From: CAWFPR01 sp963817635
GTDB lineage: Bacteria > Acidobacteriota > Vicinamibacteria > Vicinamibacterales > 2-12-FULL-66-21
NCBI GenBank assembly: GCA_963817635.1
Contig: CAWFPR010000013.1
Span: forward strand, 62,001-126,000
Length of the DNA: 64,000 bases
Direction: 5' to 3'
Made by a program: the position numbers and the translations under genes. Each line of letters starts with the position of its first letter. The first letter of the stretch is position 1. The notes beneath the pieces were generated by a model. The model was given only the letters and a program-made list of their open reading frames with translations, had not been told where the DNA came from and made no database searches. Positions 10,516 through 19,222 of the stretch are shown here, one piece after another.

Positions 10516-11085
10516 CTACTTCGGGATCGAGGCCGGCACGACCGGCGGCGTCTCCGGCGTCGTGACCGGCGGGGGGGCGGGCGGCCGGGCAGCCTCTCGC
10601 TGGCGGAACAGTCGATCGATCAGGCGCGGGCTGCTCGCCCGGGGGTTCCACCCGAGCCGGAGGACCGTGATCCCGGCGGTCTGCCGGCCCAGCGCCAGGG
10701 CCTCGTTGCAGTTCCACATGTAGATGTCGATGTGGCGCCCCAGCACCTTCGGCCCGGTGTCCATGATGGTGTAGACGCCGTTGTATTTCTCGCCGAGTCT
10801 CTCGACCTGGATGACTGAGCCGACGGGCAGCAGATCGGGGTCCGCGGCGGCAATCCCCGTGCGCACGCTCACGCCGGAGGCGGTCGTGGTCCCCTTGCAG
10901 TAGCCGGTGGCGGTGAACCGCAGCCGCGAGCCCGGGGCAGGGGTCGCCGTCGCCTCGCGCAACTCCGCCTGGCGCGCCGCGTAGCGCGAGTCCAGGATAG
11001 TGACTTCATAAAGGAACGCGAACGCCACGGCCGCGGTCCCGGTCGCCACAATCTTCCGCCCGGTCGAGCGAGAGAGTAGGAGCAT
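10516..11085 (-). CDS. 3D (Asp-Asp-Asp) domain protein, probable peptidoglycan-acting
   Basis: 189 residues. One N-terminal transmembrane or uncleaved signal segment (about 12-30) is followed by a 3D domain related to the MltA C-terminal double-psi barrel. The family hallmarks are FTATGYCKG, a central GIAAADPDLLPVGS and MDTGPKVLGRHIDIYM, which supply the conserved Asp residues. The C-terminus is Pro-rich (residues 165-189). Such proteins cleave or bind peptidoglycan glycan strands in the periplasm. It is convergent with the ABC exporter pair, 20 bp apart. Confidence 0.82.
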   Translation of the reverse strand: MLLLSRSTGRKIVATGTAAVAFAFLYEVTILDSRYAARQAELREATATPAPGSRLRFTATGYCKGTTTASGVSVRTGIAAADPDLLPVGSVIQVERLGEKYNGVYTIMDTGPKVLGRHIDIYMWNCNEALALGRQTAGITVLRLGWNPRASSPRLIDRLFRQREAARPPAPPPVTTPETPPVVPASIPK

Positions 11086-11193
11086 GGTTGAGCTTCAGGC
11101 TGGGGTGCTGTGTGCCTCCACTATAGCTGGCCCGGGAGCCGAGGTCAAAGGCCGGCACGGGGGGCACTCCCCCTAAGCTCTGCCGGCAAAGCC

Positions 11194-11700
11194 TTATTTA
11201 TCAGGTGGTTGGTGGGTGTGATGCAGCAGCGGATGCCGGCGGTGCGCGATGATCATGGCCAGCGAGACGCGGTACGCCGTAACGGCGAGCGCGACAGCCC
11301 CGATCAGCGAGCCGAGGCCATAGGCCCAGAGGAGCGGCGTCAGGGCGTGCGCCAGGGTCTTGAACTCTCCCCACGAGGCCGCGCTCAGCGCGTCGGTCAG
11401 TTCTCTCAGGAGTCCGGGCGGAACTTCGACGCGGAGCAGGGCCGCCCCCCCGATTGTCGCCAGGCTGTAGTACGCCGGGAGCATCCAGGGCAGATTGGAG
11501 TAGACGCCGAGGAGCACCGCGACGCGGTTCAGGTTGAAGGTGAACGCCACGATCAGGCCGAGCACGGTGTGAAGACCGAGGAACGGCGAAAATCCGAAGA
11601 ACACGCCGACGGCGTACGCCACCGCCGTCCGCTGCGGCGTGTCGTGCGTGTGAAGAAGGTGGCTCAGCCAGCGGCGGACGCGGGGGGACGTGGACAGCAT
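11194..11700 (-). CDS. DUF2062 family membrane protein
   Basis: 168 residues with three or four hydrophobic segments. It has the DUF2062 pattern: TPQRTAVAYAVGVFFGFSPF, then LHTVLGLIVAFTFNLNRVA and NLPWMLPAYY. The ATG at 11700 lies 8 bp after the ThiL stop, so it is the last gene of the rny-thiL operon. The longer upstream extension of this frame is a shadow of thiL. The biochemical role of DUF2062 is unknown; relatives are sometimes linked to glycosyltransferases. Confidence 0.8.
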   Translation of the reverse strand: MLSTSPRVRRWLSHLLHTHDTPQRTAVAYAVGVFFGFSPFLGLHTVLGLIVAFTFNLNRVAVLLGVYSNLPWMLPAYYSLATIGGAALLRVEVPPGLLRELTDALSAASWGEFKTLAHALTPLLWAYGLGSLIGAVALAVTAYRVSLAMIIAHRRHPLLHHTHQPPDK

Positions 11701-11708
11701 CGGCGGAC

Positions 11709-12746
11709 CTAGAAGTGAACGAACCCGGCAGGCAGCGGTTCGGTCCGGCCGTCGCGGTCCACGACGACGGCGGGATCCGCCGTCAGTTCGCCGATCCGGG
11801 TGATGGGGACGCCTCGCGCCTCGCGGATGACGCTGCGGAGCCGCCCGCGCGCGCGCCGCGGGACCGAGAACAGCAGTTCGTAGTCGTCTCCGCCCGAAAG
11901 CGCAGCCCGGACCGGGTCGCCGCCGGCGAACCAGCGGCGTGCTCCAGGGTGGACCGGCAGGGCCGCCGCATCGATCGTGGCGCCGGTGCCGCTCGCGCGG
12001 CAGAGCTGGGTGATGGCGTCCGCGAGTCCATCGCTGGTATCCATGCAGGCCGAGGCCGTGCGGGTGCGCCCCAGGAGGGCGCCGATTCGCGCGCGGGGGG
12101 CCGGGTGCTGGTATCGGGCGACGCAGTCGGCCAGATCGGTCTCTGCCGGCGTCTCCCGGCTCTCGGACCGGGACCGGAGCCACTCCAGTCCCGCGGCGCC
12201 CGCTCCGACCTGACCGGTCACATACAGGGCGTCGCCCGGCTGCCCTCCGCCGCGCGTCAGCACTTTGCGCGGCTTCACGCTGCCGATCACCGTGACGTCC
12301 ACGATGAGCGGACCAGGCGATCGGGTGACGTTGCCTCCGGCAAGGGCGACGCGGCAGGCTTCGGCCATCTCCGCGAATCCGTCGAGCAGCCCGTCCAACT
12401 CGTGGACGTTCAGCTCGGCCGGCAGCATCAGCGAAAGCAGGGCGAACCTGGGGGCGCCTCCCATGGACGCCACGTCGCTGACGTTGACCGCCAGCGCCTT
12501 GGCTCCGATGTCGCGTGTCGTGGAGAAGCGCCTGTCGAAGTGGACGCCTTCGACGAGCGCATCCGTCGTGAGGACCTGCAGCGTGCCCCGCTCCGGCGCC
12601 GCCACGGCGGCATCGTCGCCAATCCCGACGACGAGTGAAGACGGGTCGTGGGGCACCCGCTGGCGGATGCGCTCGACGATGGCCCGTTCGCCGACCTCCG
12701 AGACGCGGAGGCCGGTGGGCACCGGCGTGCTACCGGGCGAATTCAA
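11709..12746 (-). CDS. thiL: Thiamine-monophosphate kinase
   Basis: 345 residues. ThiL phosphorylates thiamine monophosphate to the diphosphate coenzyme using ATP. Family signs are VSEVGERAIVERIRQR at the N-terminus, VVGIGDDAAV (Mg/ATP-binding Asp), TTDALVEGVHFDR, KALAVNVSDVASMG, MDTSDGLADAITQLC and ALSGGDDYELLFSVP. The TTG start at 12746 overlaps the rny 3' end by 17 bp and has AGGGAG about 10 nt upstream; a GTG at 12722 is the alternative. The rny-thiL overlap suggests a single transcript. Confidence 0.93.
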   Translation of the reverse strand: MNSPGSTPVPTGLRVSEVGERAIVERIRQRVPHDPSSLVVGIGDDAAVAAPERGTLQVLTTDALVEGVHFDRRFSTTRDIGAKALAVNVSDVASMGGAPRFALLSLMLPAELNVHELDGLLDGFAEMAEACRVALAGGNVTRSPGPLIVDVTVIGSVKPRKVLTRGGGQPGDALYVTGQVGAGAAGLEWLRSRSESRETPAETDLADCVARYQHPAPRARIGALLGRTRTASACMDTSDGLADAITQLCRASGTGATIDAAALPVHPGARRWFAGGDPVRAALSGGDDYELLFSVPRRARGRLRSVIREARGVPITRIGELTADPAVVVDRDGRTEPLPAGFVHF

Positions 12747-14307
12747 CGGCCCGGGTCTCCCTGATGACGGTGACTTTGATCTGGCCGGGGTATTCGAGTT
12801 CGTTCTCGATGCGCCGGGCGATGTCTTTCGACAGCCAGACGGTCGCTTCGTCCGAGATGCGTTCGCTTTCGACCACGATGCGGATCTCGCGACCCGCCTG
12901 GAGGGCGAACGCCTTCGAGACGCCCTCGAAGGAGTCAGCGATGCCTTCGAGCTTCTCGAGGCGCTTGACGTAGGACTCGAGGATGTCGCGCCGCGCGCCG
13001 GGACGCGCGGCCGAAATCGCGTCAGCGGCCTGAACGATCATCGCCTCGAGCGACGGCCAGTCGATGTCCATATGATGGGCGGCAACGGCCTGGAGCACGG
13101 GCTCGCTTTCGCCGTGTTTCCGGAGGAACTCGAGCCCCAGCTCGAGGTGCGTGCCCTGAAGATCGCGATCGATCGCCTTCCCGATATCGTGCAGGAACGC
13201 GGCGCGCGCGGCGACGTGGCCGTTCAGGCCCAGTTCCTTCGCCATGATGCCGGCCAGGAACGCGACCTCACGCGAATGATTGAGGACGTTCTGGCCATAG
13301 CTGGTGCGGAACTTCAGGCGCCCCATCAGCCGCAGCACCTCGGGATGCAGGTCGTACAGCCCCAGTTCGAAGGCCGCCGCTTCCCCCTCCTTGCGGACGG
13401 TCTCCTGCATTTCCGTTTTGACCTTCTCGACGACTTCTTCGATGCGCGCGGGATGAATCCGCCCGTCGGCGATGAGGCGCTCGATCGTCTGGCGCGCCAC
13501 TTCGCGCCGGAACGGGTCGAAGCTCGAAAGGATGATGGCTCCGGGTGTGTCGTCGACGATCAGCTCGACACCCGTCGCAGTCTCCAGCGCGCGGATGTTG
13601 CGTCCCTCCCGCCCGATGATGCGTCCCTTGAGGTCGTCGCTCGGCAGATCCACGACCGACACGGTGGTCTCGATCGCGTGCTCGGCGGCGCTGCGCTGGA
13701 TGGCGTCGGTGATGATCTGCTGGGCGCGCAGCGCGGCGCTTTCCCGCGCCTCGGTCTCGAGGCGCTTGACGAGATTGGCGGCATCGCGCCGGGCATCGCC
13801 TTCGATCTGCTTCAGCAGCAGATCGCGCGCCTCGTCGGCGCTCAAGCCCGCCACGCGCTGCAGTTCGCGCTGCCGGTCTGCCACCAGATGTTCGCACCGC
13901 TGGAGGGCCGTGGCGGCCTGCTGCTGCTGGCCGGCCAGCGCCTTGTCGCGGCGGCGGAGGTCCTGTTCGAGGCGATCGGTGGCGGCGATGCGGTCGGCCA
14001 GGGACCGGGTCTTGTCGGCGAGGCCCTGATCGAGATCGACGATTTCCTGCCGTCGCTGTCGCGCTTCGCGCTCGGCGTCGGCCGCGATTTGATGGGCCCG
14101 TTCCCGCGCCTCGATCGCCGCTTCCTTCCGCACCGTGTCGGCGTCGCGCTCAGCCTGGCGCAGCGACCGCTCGGCCTCGGCGCGGGCCTTGTCCGCTTCG
14201 ACCGCCACCGCACGGCGCTTCGCCGCGGCGCCCCAGAGCATGACGGCGCTCGCGAGGGCCGAGACGACGAGGATGGCAGCTGCGGTCAGACCCATTGGCG
14301 TTCCCAT
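12730..14307 (-). CDS. rny: Ribonuclease Y
   Basis: 525 residues. An N-terminal membrane anchor (about 4-22) is followed by a long Arg/Glu/Ala coiled coil (about 28-190), a KH domain with GRIIGREGRNIRALE and an HD phosphohydrolase domain with FLHDIGKAID. It ends in ...GQIKVTVIRETRAVEFAR, the typical RNase Y terminus. This membrane-bound endoribonuclease starts mRNA decay in bacteria lacking RNase E or using both. The gene follows zapA and the 6S RNA on the same strand. Confidence 0.97.
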   Translation of the reverse strand: MGTPMGLTAAAILVVSALASAVMLWGAAAKRRAVAVEADKARAEAERSLRQAERDADTVRKEAAIEARERAHQIAADAEREARQRRQEIVDLDQGLADKTRSLADRIAATDRLEQDLRRRDKALAGQQQQAATALQRCEHLVADRQRELQRVAGLSADEARDLLLKQIEGDARRDAANLVKRLETEARESAALRAQQIITDAIQRSAAEHAIETTVSVVDLPSDDLKGRIIGREGRNIRALETATGVELIVDDTPGAIILSSFDPFRREVARQTIERLIADGRIHPARIEEVVEKVKTEMQETVRKEGEAAAFELGLYDLHPEVLRLMGRLKFRTSYGQNVLNHSREVAFLAGIMAKELGLNGHVAARAAFLHDIGKAIDRDLQGTHLELGLEFLRKHGESEPVLQAVAAHHMDIDWPSLEAMIVQAADAISAARPGARRDILESYVKRLEKLEGIADSFEGVSKAFALQAGREIRIVVESERISDEATVWLSKDIARRIENELEYPGQIKVTVIRETRAVEFAR

Positions 14308-14384
14308 GACAGGTCCCTGAAACCCGGTCCTGCGGACCCAGGCGGTCAGCTCGTCGTACGTTTGGTGGAGAAGAGGAAGAAAGG

Positions 14385-14559
14385 CCCCGCTTTGCCGTGT
14401 GGGGAGGTCGGATGAACCTGCGTAAGCAGGTGGAACCGCTGCACAAGCCGCGCTTCAGGCTTCCTCTTACAGAGGCATGCACACCACGCAGCGTCGCGAT
14501 TCGCTTAGGGTAAAACGTTGGCTCAAACGAGCCTCCGAACCATCACGAGCAAAGCAGGG
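14385..14559 (-). ncRNA. ssrS: 6S RNA (regulator of RNA polymerase)
   Basis: This lies in the 312-bp gap between zapA and rny; the zapA-downstream position is the canonical 6S locus. On the minus strand a 5' arm CCCTGCTTTGCTCGTG (14559-14544) pairs with a 3' arm CACGGCAAAGCGGGG (14399-14385): 12 contiguous pairs, one bulged C, then 3 more pairs. This makes a closing stem around a 175-nt RNA, the expected 6S size. The 5' inner sequence GATGGTTCGGAGGCTCG resembles the E. coli side (GATGTTCGCAAGCGG), and the 3' side CCACCTGCTTACGCAGGTTC matches its conserved hairpin. A pyrimidine/T-rich run follows the stem. Confidence 0.82.
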
Positions 14560-14619
14560 AACTCAAACTCCTGAGTGATCTTACTTCAGTCGCAGGCTGC
14601 CGTCGAGTGGCGGGTTCGG

Positions 14620-14958
14620 TCAGCGGGCGGCCGCCTGGGGTTTGCCCTGGGCCGAGTCGAAGGGCTGCTCGTATCCGAGCGCGAGATCGAGCACGCGTTC
14701 GAGTTCTGTGGCGCGCGACCGGATCGTGGTAGTGCGCCGCTCTTCCTCGTCGCGTTCGCGGAAGTACTCGTCGGCGATGTTGAGCGCCGCGAGCACGGCG
14801 AGCTTCAATGTGTCTCCGGCGGGAGACTCGCGCGAGGCGAGGCGGATCTTCTCGTCGACGTAGGCGGCGAGTTCCGCGACGTACGCCGGATCCAATCCGC
14901 TGCGGATCGGATACTGCTGGCCGTGGATTTCCACGTTCACCACGCGAGACTGGTCCAT
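14620..14958 (-). CDS. zapA: Cell division protein ZapA
   Basis: 112 residues. The N-terminal ZapA domain runs VVNVEIHGQQYPIRSGLDPAYVAEL-AAYVDEKIR, followed by a helix with LKLAVLAALNIADEYF and a coiled coil (ERDEEERRTTTIRSRATELE). ZapA tetramers cross-link FtsZ protofilaments. The C-terminus (PFDSAQGKPQAAAR) departs from the family and is probably disordered. It lies between a ZapB-like gene and the 6S RNA, matching the conserved zapA-ssrS order. Confidence 0.92.
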   Translation of the reverse strand: MDQSRVVNVEIHGQQYPIRSGLDPAYVAELAAYVDEKIRLASRESPAGDTLKLAVLAALNIADEYFRERDEEERRTTTIRSRATELERVLDLALGYEQPFDSAQGKPQAAAR

Positions 14959-15005
14959 GTCGCCTCGTGAATGGGCGCTGCGCCAACCCTGCCGATCGGT
15001 CGAAA

Positions 15006-15025
15006 GGGCGGTTCGCGAACCGCCC
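15006..15025. repeat. REP-like palindrome, copy 1
   Basis: GGGCGGTTCGCGAACCGCCC is a perfect 20-bp palindrome followed by CTACA. The CTA is the reverse complement of the TAG stop of the ZapB-like gene. It is the same family as the two elements at 18961 and 18998, with stem bases changed in a pairing-preserving way (T:A here, C:G there). Confidence 0.85.
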
Positions 15026-15304
15026 CTACAGATTCAGGCTCTCGATCTGCTGCAACATCTCTCCGACCCGCGAGCGGATGAGATCGCGCTCTTCGCGCAG
15101 CGCGACGAGTTCCGGCGTGACGCCTTCGGCTTCCGCCACCCGGGAGCGCATGGCCTCGAGCTCGCGCGCGAGCCGTGCGTTGTCTTCCGAGGCTTTCGCG
15201 TGGTCGCTGCGCAGTCGGTCGATCATCTCGACGAGCAGCTTCACTTTCTCTTCCAGGCGATCGATCGGTTCGAGATCGACGCCGCGCACCGCAACTTTCG
15301 CCAA
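15026..15304 (-). CDS. ZapB-like coiled-coil cell-division protein
   Basis: 92 residues, almost entirely a heptad-pattern coiled coil (about 12-90): LEEKVKLLVEMIDRLRSDHA and a second block LVALREERDLIRSRVGEMLQ. Small coiled-coil proteins beside zapA are usually ZapB-type FtsZ-ring partners; the assignment rests on position and composition, not on a diagnostic motif. It lies 16 bp after pheT and 67 bp before zapA on the same strand. The stop codon lies at the edge of a REP-like palindrome. Confidence 0.72.
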   Translation of the reverse strand: MAKVAVRGVDLEPIDRLEEKVKLLVEMIDRLRSDHAKASEDNARLARELEAMRSRVAEAEGVTPELVALREERDLIRSRVGEMLQQIESLNL

Positions 15305-15320
15305 CCTAGTCTCCTTACCG

Positions 15321-17373
15321 TTATCGCCGCTCCGCGCCGTGTGCCTCGCGGAGCGCCTGAACGATGGCGTCGGTCGCCGCCTGCACGTCCTCGTCGGTCA
15401 GCGTGCGCTCGGGCGCGCGGAACGTGAGCCGCAGCGAGAGGCTGACCCGGCCGTCCGGAACCCCTGTGCCCTGATAGCGATCGAACTCGGCAATCGACAC
15501 CAGTGTCGGGGGGGCCGCCGAACGGATAGTGCCACGAACCGCGGCGGCAGGCAAGGCTTCGTCGACGAGGATCGACAGATCGCGAACGATCGAGGGAAAG
15601 CGCGGGAGCGACTGCGCGCGCAGCGTATCGCCGCGGCCGAGCGCCGCGAGCGCAAGCGTGTCCAGCTCGGCGACGTAGAGATCCTCACCGGCCGTCAGGC
15701 CGCGCGACTCCGCGATGGCTGGCAGGAGCTGTCCCAGCACGCCTACCGCCGTGTCCCCGATCCGGAACACGGCCGCGCGGCCCCGGACGAGCCAGCCACG
15801 TTCCGCCGGCACGCACTCGGTGTCGGACGCGGCGAAGGCGTCGCAGAGCAGCTGCACGACACCCTTGAGATCGAAGAAGTCCACGCCGCGCACCGGACGC
15901 GGTCCAGTGCAGGGGCGACGTTCCGCCAGACCACGCGATGCCCACGCCGCGCCCTTCCCCCGATGCAGTGAAGCGGCTGCCGGTTTCGAACAGGCGCACG
16001 TCCCTGCGGCCGCGCCGCCGGTTGTGGGCGCACGAGTCGATGAGACCGGGCAGCAGCGACGGGCGCAGCACGGCGAAATTTTCGGACAGCGGGTTCGCGA
16101 TCGCAGCCGGCTCGATCCCGGGCTCACAGAACGGCAGGGCGGCGGCGCGTTCGATGAACGCGAAGGTCATCGACTCCGAGAACCCGGCGGCCGTGAGCAC
16201 CTGGCGGATGAGGCGGTCACGCGTGATGCCGGGATCGGGTGGGGCCTGCGGCGCCGCAAGCGCCGGGAACGTCACCGGAAGCCGGTCGAACCCGTAGTGC
16301 CGGCCGACTTCCTCGATCAGATCGACCTCGCGGGTCACATCCACGCGAAACGTCGGCACGGTGACGAGCCAGCCGGGTTCCGTCCCGCAGGGCTCTTCGA
16401 CGACGAGGAATCCCAGGGCCAGCAGTATCCGCGACACGTCGGCCGACGGCACCGTCTGGCCGAGGAGGCGCGCGATGCGCGCGGCGCGCAGGCGCACCTG
16501 CAGGGGCGGCCTGGGCGCGTCGTAGCGGTCGATCAGCGGACCCGCCGGACGGCCCGCGCCAACCTGGTGGAACAGCGCCGCGGCGCGCGCAATGCCGAGC
16601 GGCGGGGCGTTCACGTCGGCGCCGCGCTCGAAACGTGCCGATGCTTCGGACTTGAGGCCAAGCCGCCGGCTCGTCCGGCGAATCGACGCCGGCTGGAAGT
16701 ACGCGCTCTCGAGCGCGATCCACCGCGTGGTTCCGTCGATTTCCGACTCCGCGCCGCCCATGACGCCGCCAATCGCCGTGGCGCGGGTGGCGTCCGCGAT
16801 GACCAGCATGTCGTCGCGCAGCGTGCGCTCGACGCCGTCGAGCGTGCGCAGGCGCTCACCCGGCAGCGCCCGCCTGATGACCAGGCGGCGGCCGTCGAGC
16901 TTCGCGAGGTCGAACGCATGCATCGGCTGGCCGAGCTCGAGCATCACGTAGTTGGTGACGTCGACGATGTTGTTGATGGGGCGGACGCCGGCCGCTTCGA
17001 GCCGGGCTTGCAGCCAGTCCGGCGAGCGGCCGACCGTCACCTCGAACACCTGCGCGCAGTACCGCGGGCACAGGGCCGCGTCGCGGACGTCCACGTCCAC
17101 CGCGTGCGCCGCGTCGGCCGGTTCGCCGGCGGGCTGGACGCGCAGTTCCGGCATCTGGAGGGGAAGCTCCCAGATTGCCGAGGCCTCGCGCGCCAGTCCG
17201 AGGTGACTGAGGCAGTCCGGACGGTTCGCCGTGATTTCGAAATCGATGACCGGCAGGGGACCCTGTTCGATTGCGGCGACCTCGAACCCGCGAAGGCCGA
17301 TTTCGTGCGCCATCGTCTCGGGGTCGACGGGCACGCGCACGAAGTCACTGAGCCACGGACAGACGAGTCTCAC
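15321..17373 (-). CDS. pheT: Phenylalanyl-tRNA synthetase beta subunit, short form (frameshifted)
   Basis: About 683 residues. The GTG start overlaps the pheS TGA (GTGA). The beta subunit carries the B3/B4 editing region and B5 domains and the C-terminal FDX-ACB anticodon-binding domain (PRFPSIVRDLSILVDEALPA). It runs straight from the N-terminal segment to FEITANRPDCLSHLGLAREA, so it lacks the EMAP-II/tRNA-binding insertion of the 795-residue E. coli type. The frame breaks at about 15897: removing one T between GCG and CCG gives HWTAPVRGVDFFDLKG. PheT is essential and no second copy is visible, which argues for a sequence error. Confidence 0.93.
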
Positions 17374-18435
17374 AGCGGAAACTGCTCCAGGAATCGGAGG
17401 TCGTTCTCGTAGAAGAGGCGGATGTCCTCCACGCCCCACTTCAGCAGGGCCACGCGCTCGATGCCCATGCCGAACGCGAAACCGGTGTAGCGCTCCGGGT
17501 CGTACCCGACGGCTTCGAACACCGCGGGGTGGACCATGCCGCTGCCGAGGATTTCGAGCCATCCGGTGCGCTTGCACATGGAGCAGTCGCGCCCCGTGCC
17601 GCCGCAGGCGCCGCAGCTGATATCCACCTCGGCGCTCGGTTCCGTGTACGGGAAGAAGCTCGGACGGAAGCGCACCTGGCGCTCGTGGCCGAAGAGTTCC
17701 TGGACGAAGGCGTAGAGCGTGCCCTTGAGGTCCGCGAGCGTGATGTCCTTCGCCAACCACGAGCCCTTCGACCTGCGAGAACATCGGCGTGTGGGTCAGA
17801 TCGAGGTTGTCGCGGCGATAGACGCGGCCCGGCGCGATCAGGCGCACCGGCGGCGCATGACGCTCCATGTAGCGAATCTGCATGCCGGACGTGTGCGTGC
17901 GCAGCAGCGTGGCGGGGGAGCCTGCCAGGGACCAGACCGGCGAGGCCAGGTACAGCGTGTCCTGCATGTCCCGCGCGGGATGCTCGGCCGGCATGTTCAG
18001 GGCTTCGAAATTGTGGTAGTCGTCTTCGAGCTCGGGGCCCTCGATGACGAGGAAACCCATCCGGCTGAAGATCGTTTCGACGCGCTCGCGCAGCAGCGTC
18101 AGGGGATGGCGGTGGCCGAGGGCCGGCAGACGCCCCGGCAGGGTCACGTCGACGCTGCCGGCCGGCGGCCGGGATTTCGTCGCCTCGGCGAGCCGGTCAT
18201 CGAGCTGCGCCTCGATCGCCTGCTTGAGATCGTTGGCGAGCTTGCCGAGCAGGGGCCGCACGTCGGGGGGGGCCGATCCGAGCGACTTCAGCAGGCCCGA
18301 CACACGTCCACCCTTCCGGGCGAGGTACCGGTCGCGGACGCCCCGCAACGCCGCTTCGCCGGAGGCGGCCGCGAGATCGCGTTCGAACTCGGCCCGGAGT
18401 TCGTCGATGGTCGCTGATGGTGAGGAATCAGGCAT
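17370..18435 (-). CDS. pheS: Phenylalanyl-tRNA synthetase alpha subunit (frameshifted)
   Basis: About 354 residues. The N-terminal coiled-coil arm (1-90) is followed by the class II catalytic core with GFLVIEGPELEDDYHNFEAL, HPARDMQDT, LLRTHTSGMQIRYM, YTEPSAEVDISC and GFAFGMGIERVALLKWGVED. The CGACGGTGRDCSMC segment looks like a Cys cluster. The enzyme charges tRNA-Phe together with PheT. The frame breaks at 17754: removing one G between GTT and GCG joins QVEGLVV to AKDITLADLKG. It lies downstream of rplT, as in E. coli. Confidence 0.95.
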
Positions 18436-18456
18436 GGCCGGTTCGGGGAGAAGGGC

Positions 18457-18480
18457 TCATGGGATCGCGTGATCCCATGA
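18457..18480. terminator. Perfect hairpin between rplT and pheS
   Basis: TCATGGGATC, GCGT loop, GATCCCATGA: a 10-bp perfect stem with a tetraloop in the 76-bp rplT-pheS gap. No T-tract follows. It could attenuate read-through from the ribosomal genes into pheST, a junction that is regulated by attenuation in E. coli, but no leader peptide is evident. Confidence 0.5.
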
Positions 18481-18511
18481 ACCCTCGATGAACCCTGGTG
18501 AGCCCGCGACG

Positions 18512-18949
18512 CTACGCGCGCGCGGCCGCCGCGGCCGCCCTGGCCTTCGGGCGCGGCCCTTTCGCTGCGGCACGCGCGGGGGCTTTCTTCGGCGCGGGCC
18601 TCGCGTCGGCGGCCACCTTGACGAGGCGCGCGAACGCCGCCGGGTGCGTGACGGCCAGATCGGCGAGCGACTTCCGATCGATCTCGTTGCCGGCCGCCTT
18701 CAGGCCCGCCATGAGCTGCCCGTAGGTCAGGCCGTTCTCGCGCGCCGCGGCATTGATGCGGACCACCCACAGACGCCGGAAGTCGCGCTTCTTGTTGCGG
18801 CGGCCGACAAACGCATACTTCAGCGCGGTGTCGACCGACTCCTTGGCGGAGCGATAGAGCTTGCTCTTGGTCTGATAAAAGCCCTTGGCGCGTGCGAGCA
18901 GCTTCTTCCGCTTCGCGCGCCGGACATTCCCACGTTTGACTCTCGGCAT
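18512..18949 (-). CDS. rplT: 50S ribosomal protein L20
   Basis: 145 residues. The core is MPRVKRGNVRRAKRKKLLAR, then AKGFYQTKSKLYRSAKESVD and RRLWVVRINAAARENGLTYG. The ATG at 18949 begins this canonical N-terminus; the upstream extension is spurious. About 28 extra C-terminal residues rich in Ala, Pro, Lys and Arg extend beyond the usual length of around 118. L20 is an early 23S assembly protein and often represses the infC-rpmI-rplT mRNA. Confidence 0.97.
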   Translation of the reverse strand: MPRVKRGNVRRAKRKKLLARAKGFYQTKSKLYRSAKESVDTALKYAFVGRRNKKRDFRRLWVVRINAAARENGLTYGQLMAGLKAAGNEIDRKSLADLAVTHPAAFARLVKVAADARPAPKKAPARAAAKGPRPKARAAAAAARA

Positions 18950-18960
18950 TTCACGTCTCC

Positions 18961-19017
18961 GGGCGGCTCTCGAGCCGCCCCTACAGGTCGGTGTTCCGGG
19001 CGGCTCTCGAGCCGCCC
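18961..19017. repeat. Two tandem REP-like hairpins between rpmI and rplT
   Basis: The palindrome GGGCGGCTCTCGAGCCGCCC occurs at 18961-18980 and 18998-19017, each followed by CTACA, with a 37-bp period. Each forms an 8-bp stem (GGGCGGCT/AGCCGCCC) with a CTCG loop. The second copy abuts the TAA of rpmI. They fill the rpmI-rplT spacer. A diverged copy lies at 15006. Confidence 0.88.
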
Positions 19018-19022
19018 CTACA

Positions 19023-19217
19023 TTAGTTGGGCAACATCTTGCGCAGCGACGCCTGGTCGGCATCAGCCACGACGAACGTGCCGCGGAGGCTGCGCTTACG
19101 GCTGCGCGACTTGCTCGTCAGGATGTGGCGCTTGAACGCCTTGCTGCGCATGAACTTCCCGCTCGCAGTCTTCTTGAACCGCTTGGCGGCCCCGCGGTGT
19201 GTTTTCAACTTCGGCAT
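19023..19217 (-). CDS. rpmI: 50S ribosomal protein L35
   Basis: 64 residues, full length: MPKLKTHRGAAKRFKKTASG at the start, KRHILTSKSRSRKRSLRG in the middle, ending ASLRKMLPN. It is very basic, as expected for L35. It lies 5 bp after infC and upstream of rplT in the conserved translation-factor operon. The unusual feature is the pair of REP-like palindromes directly after its stop codon. Confidence 0.97.
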   Translation of the reverse strand: MPKLKTHRGAAKRFKKTASGKFMRSKAFKRHILTSKSRSRKRSLRGTFVVADADQASLRKMLPN

Positions 19218-19222
19218 GATCG

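Noticed and set aside
17754..17754. Programmed frameshifting in pheS as a specific regulatory event
   Set aside because: The break has no slippery heptamer, hairpin or stop-codon context, and identical-style breaks occur in many unrelated genes.
18961..19017. Simple rho-independent terminators at the REP hairpins
   Set aside because: The hairpins are strong but lack a U-tract and lie inside an operon whose downstream genes need the transcript.
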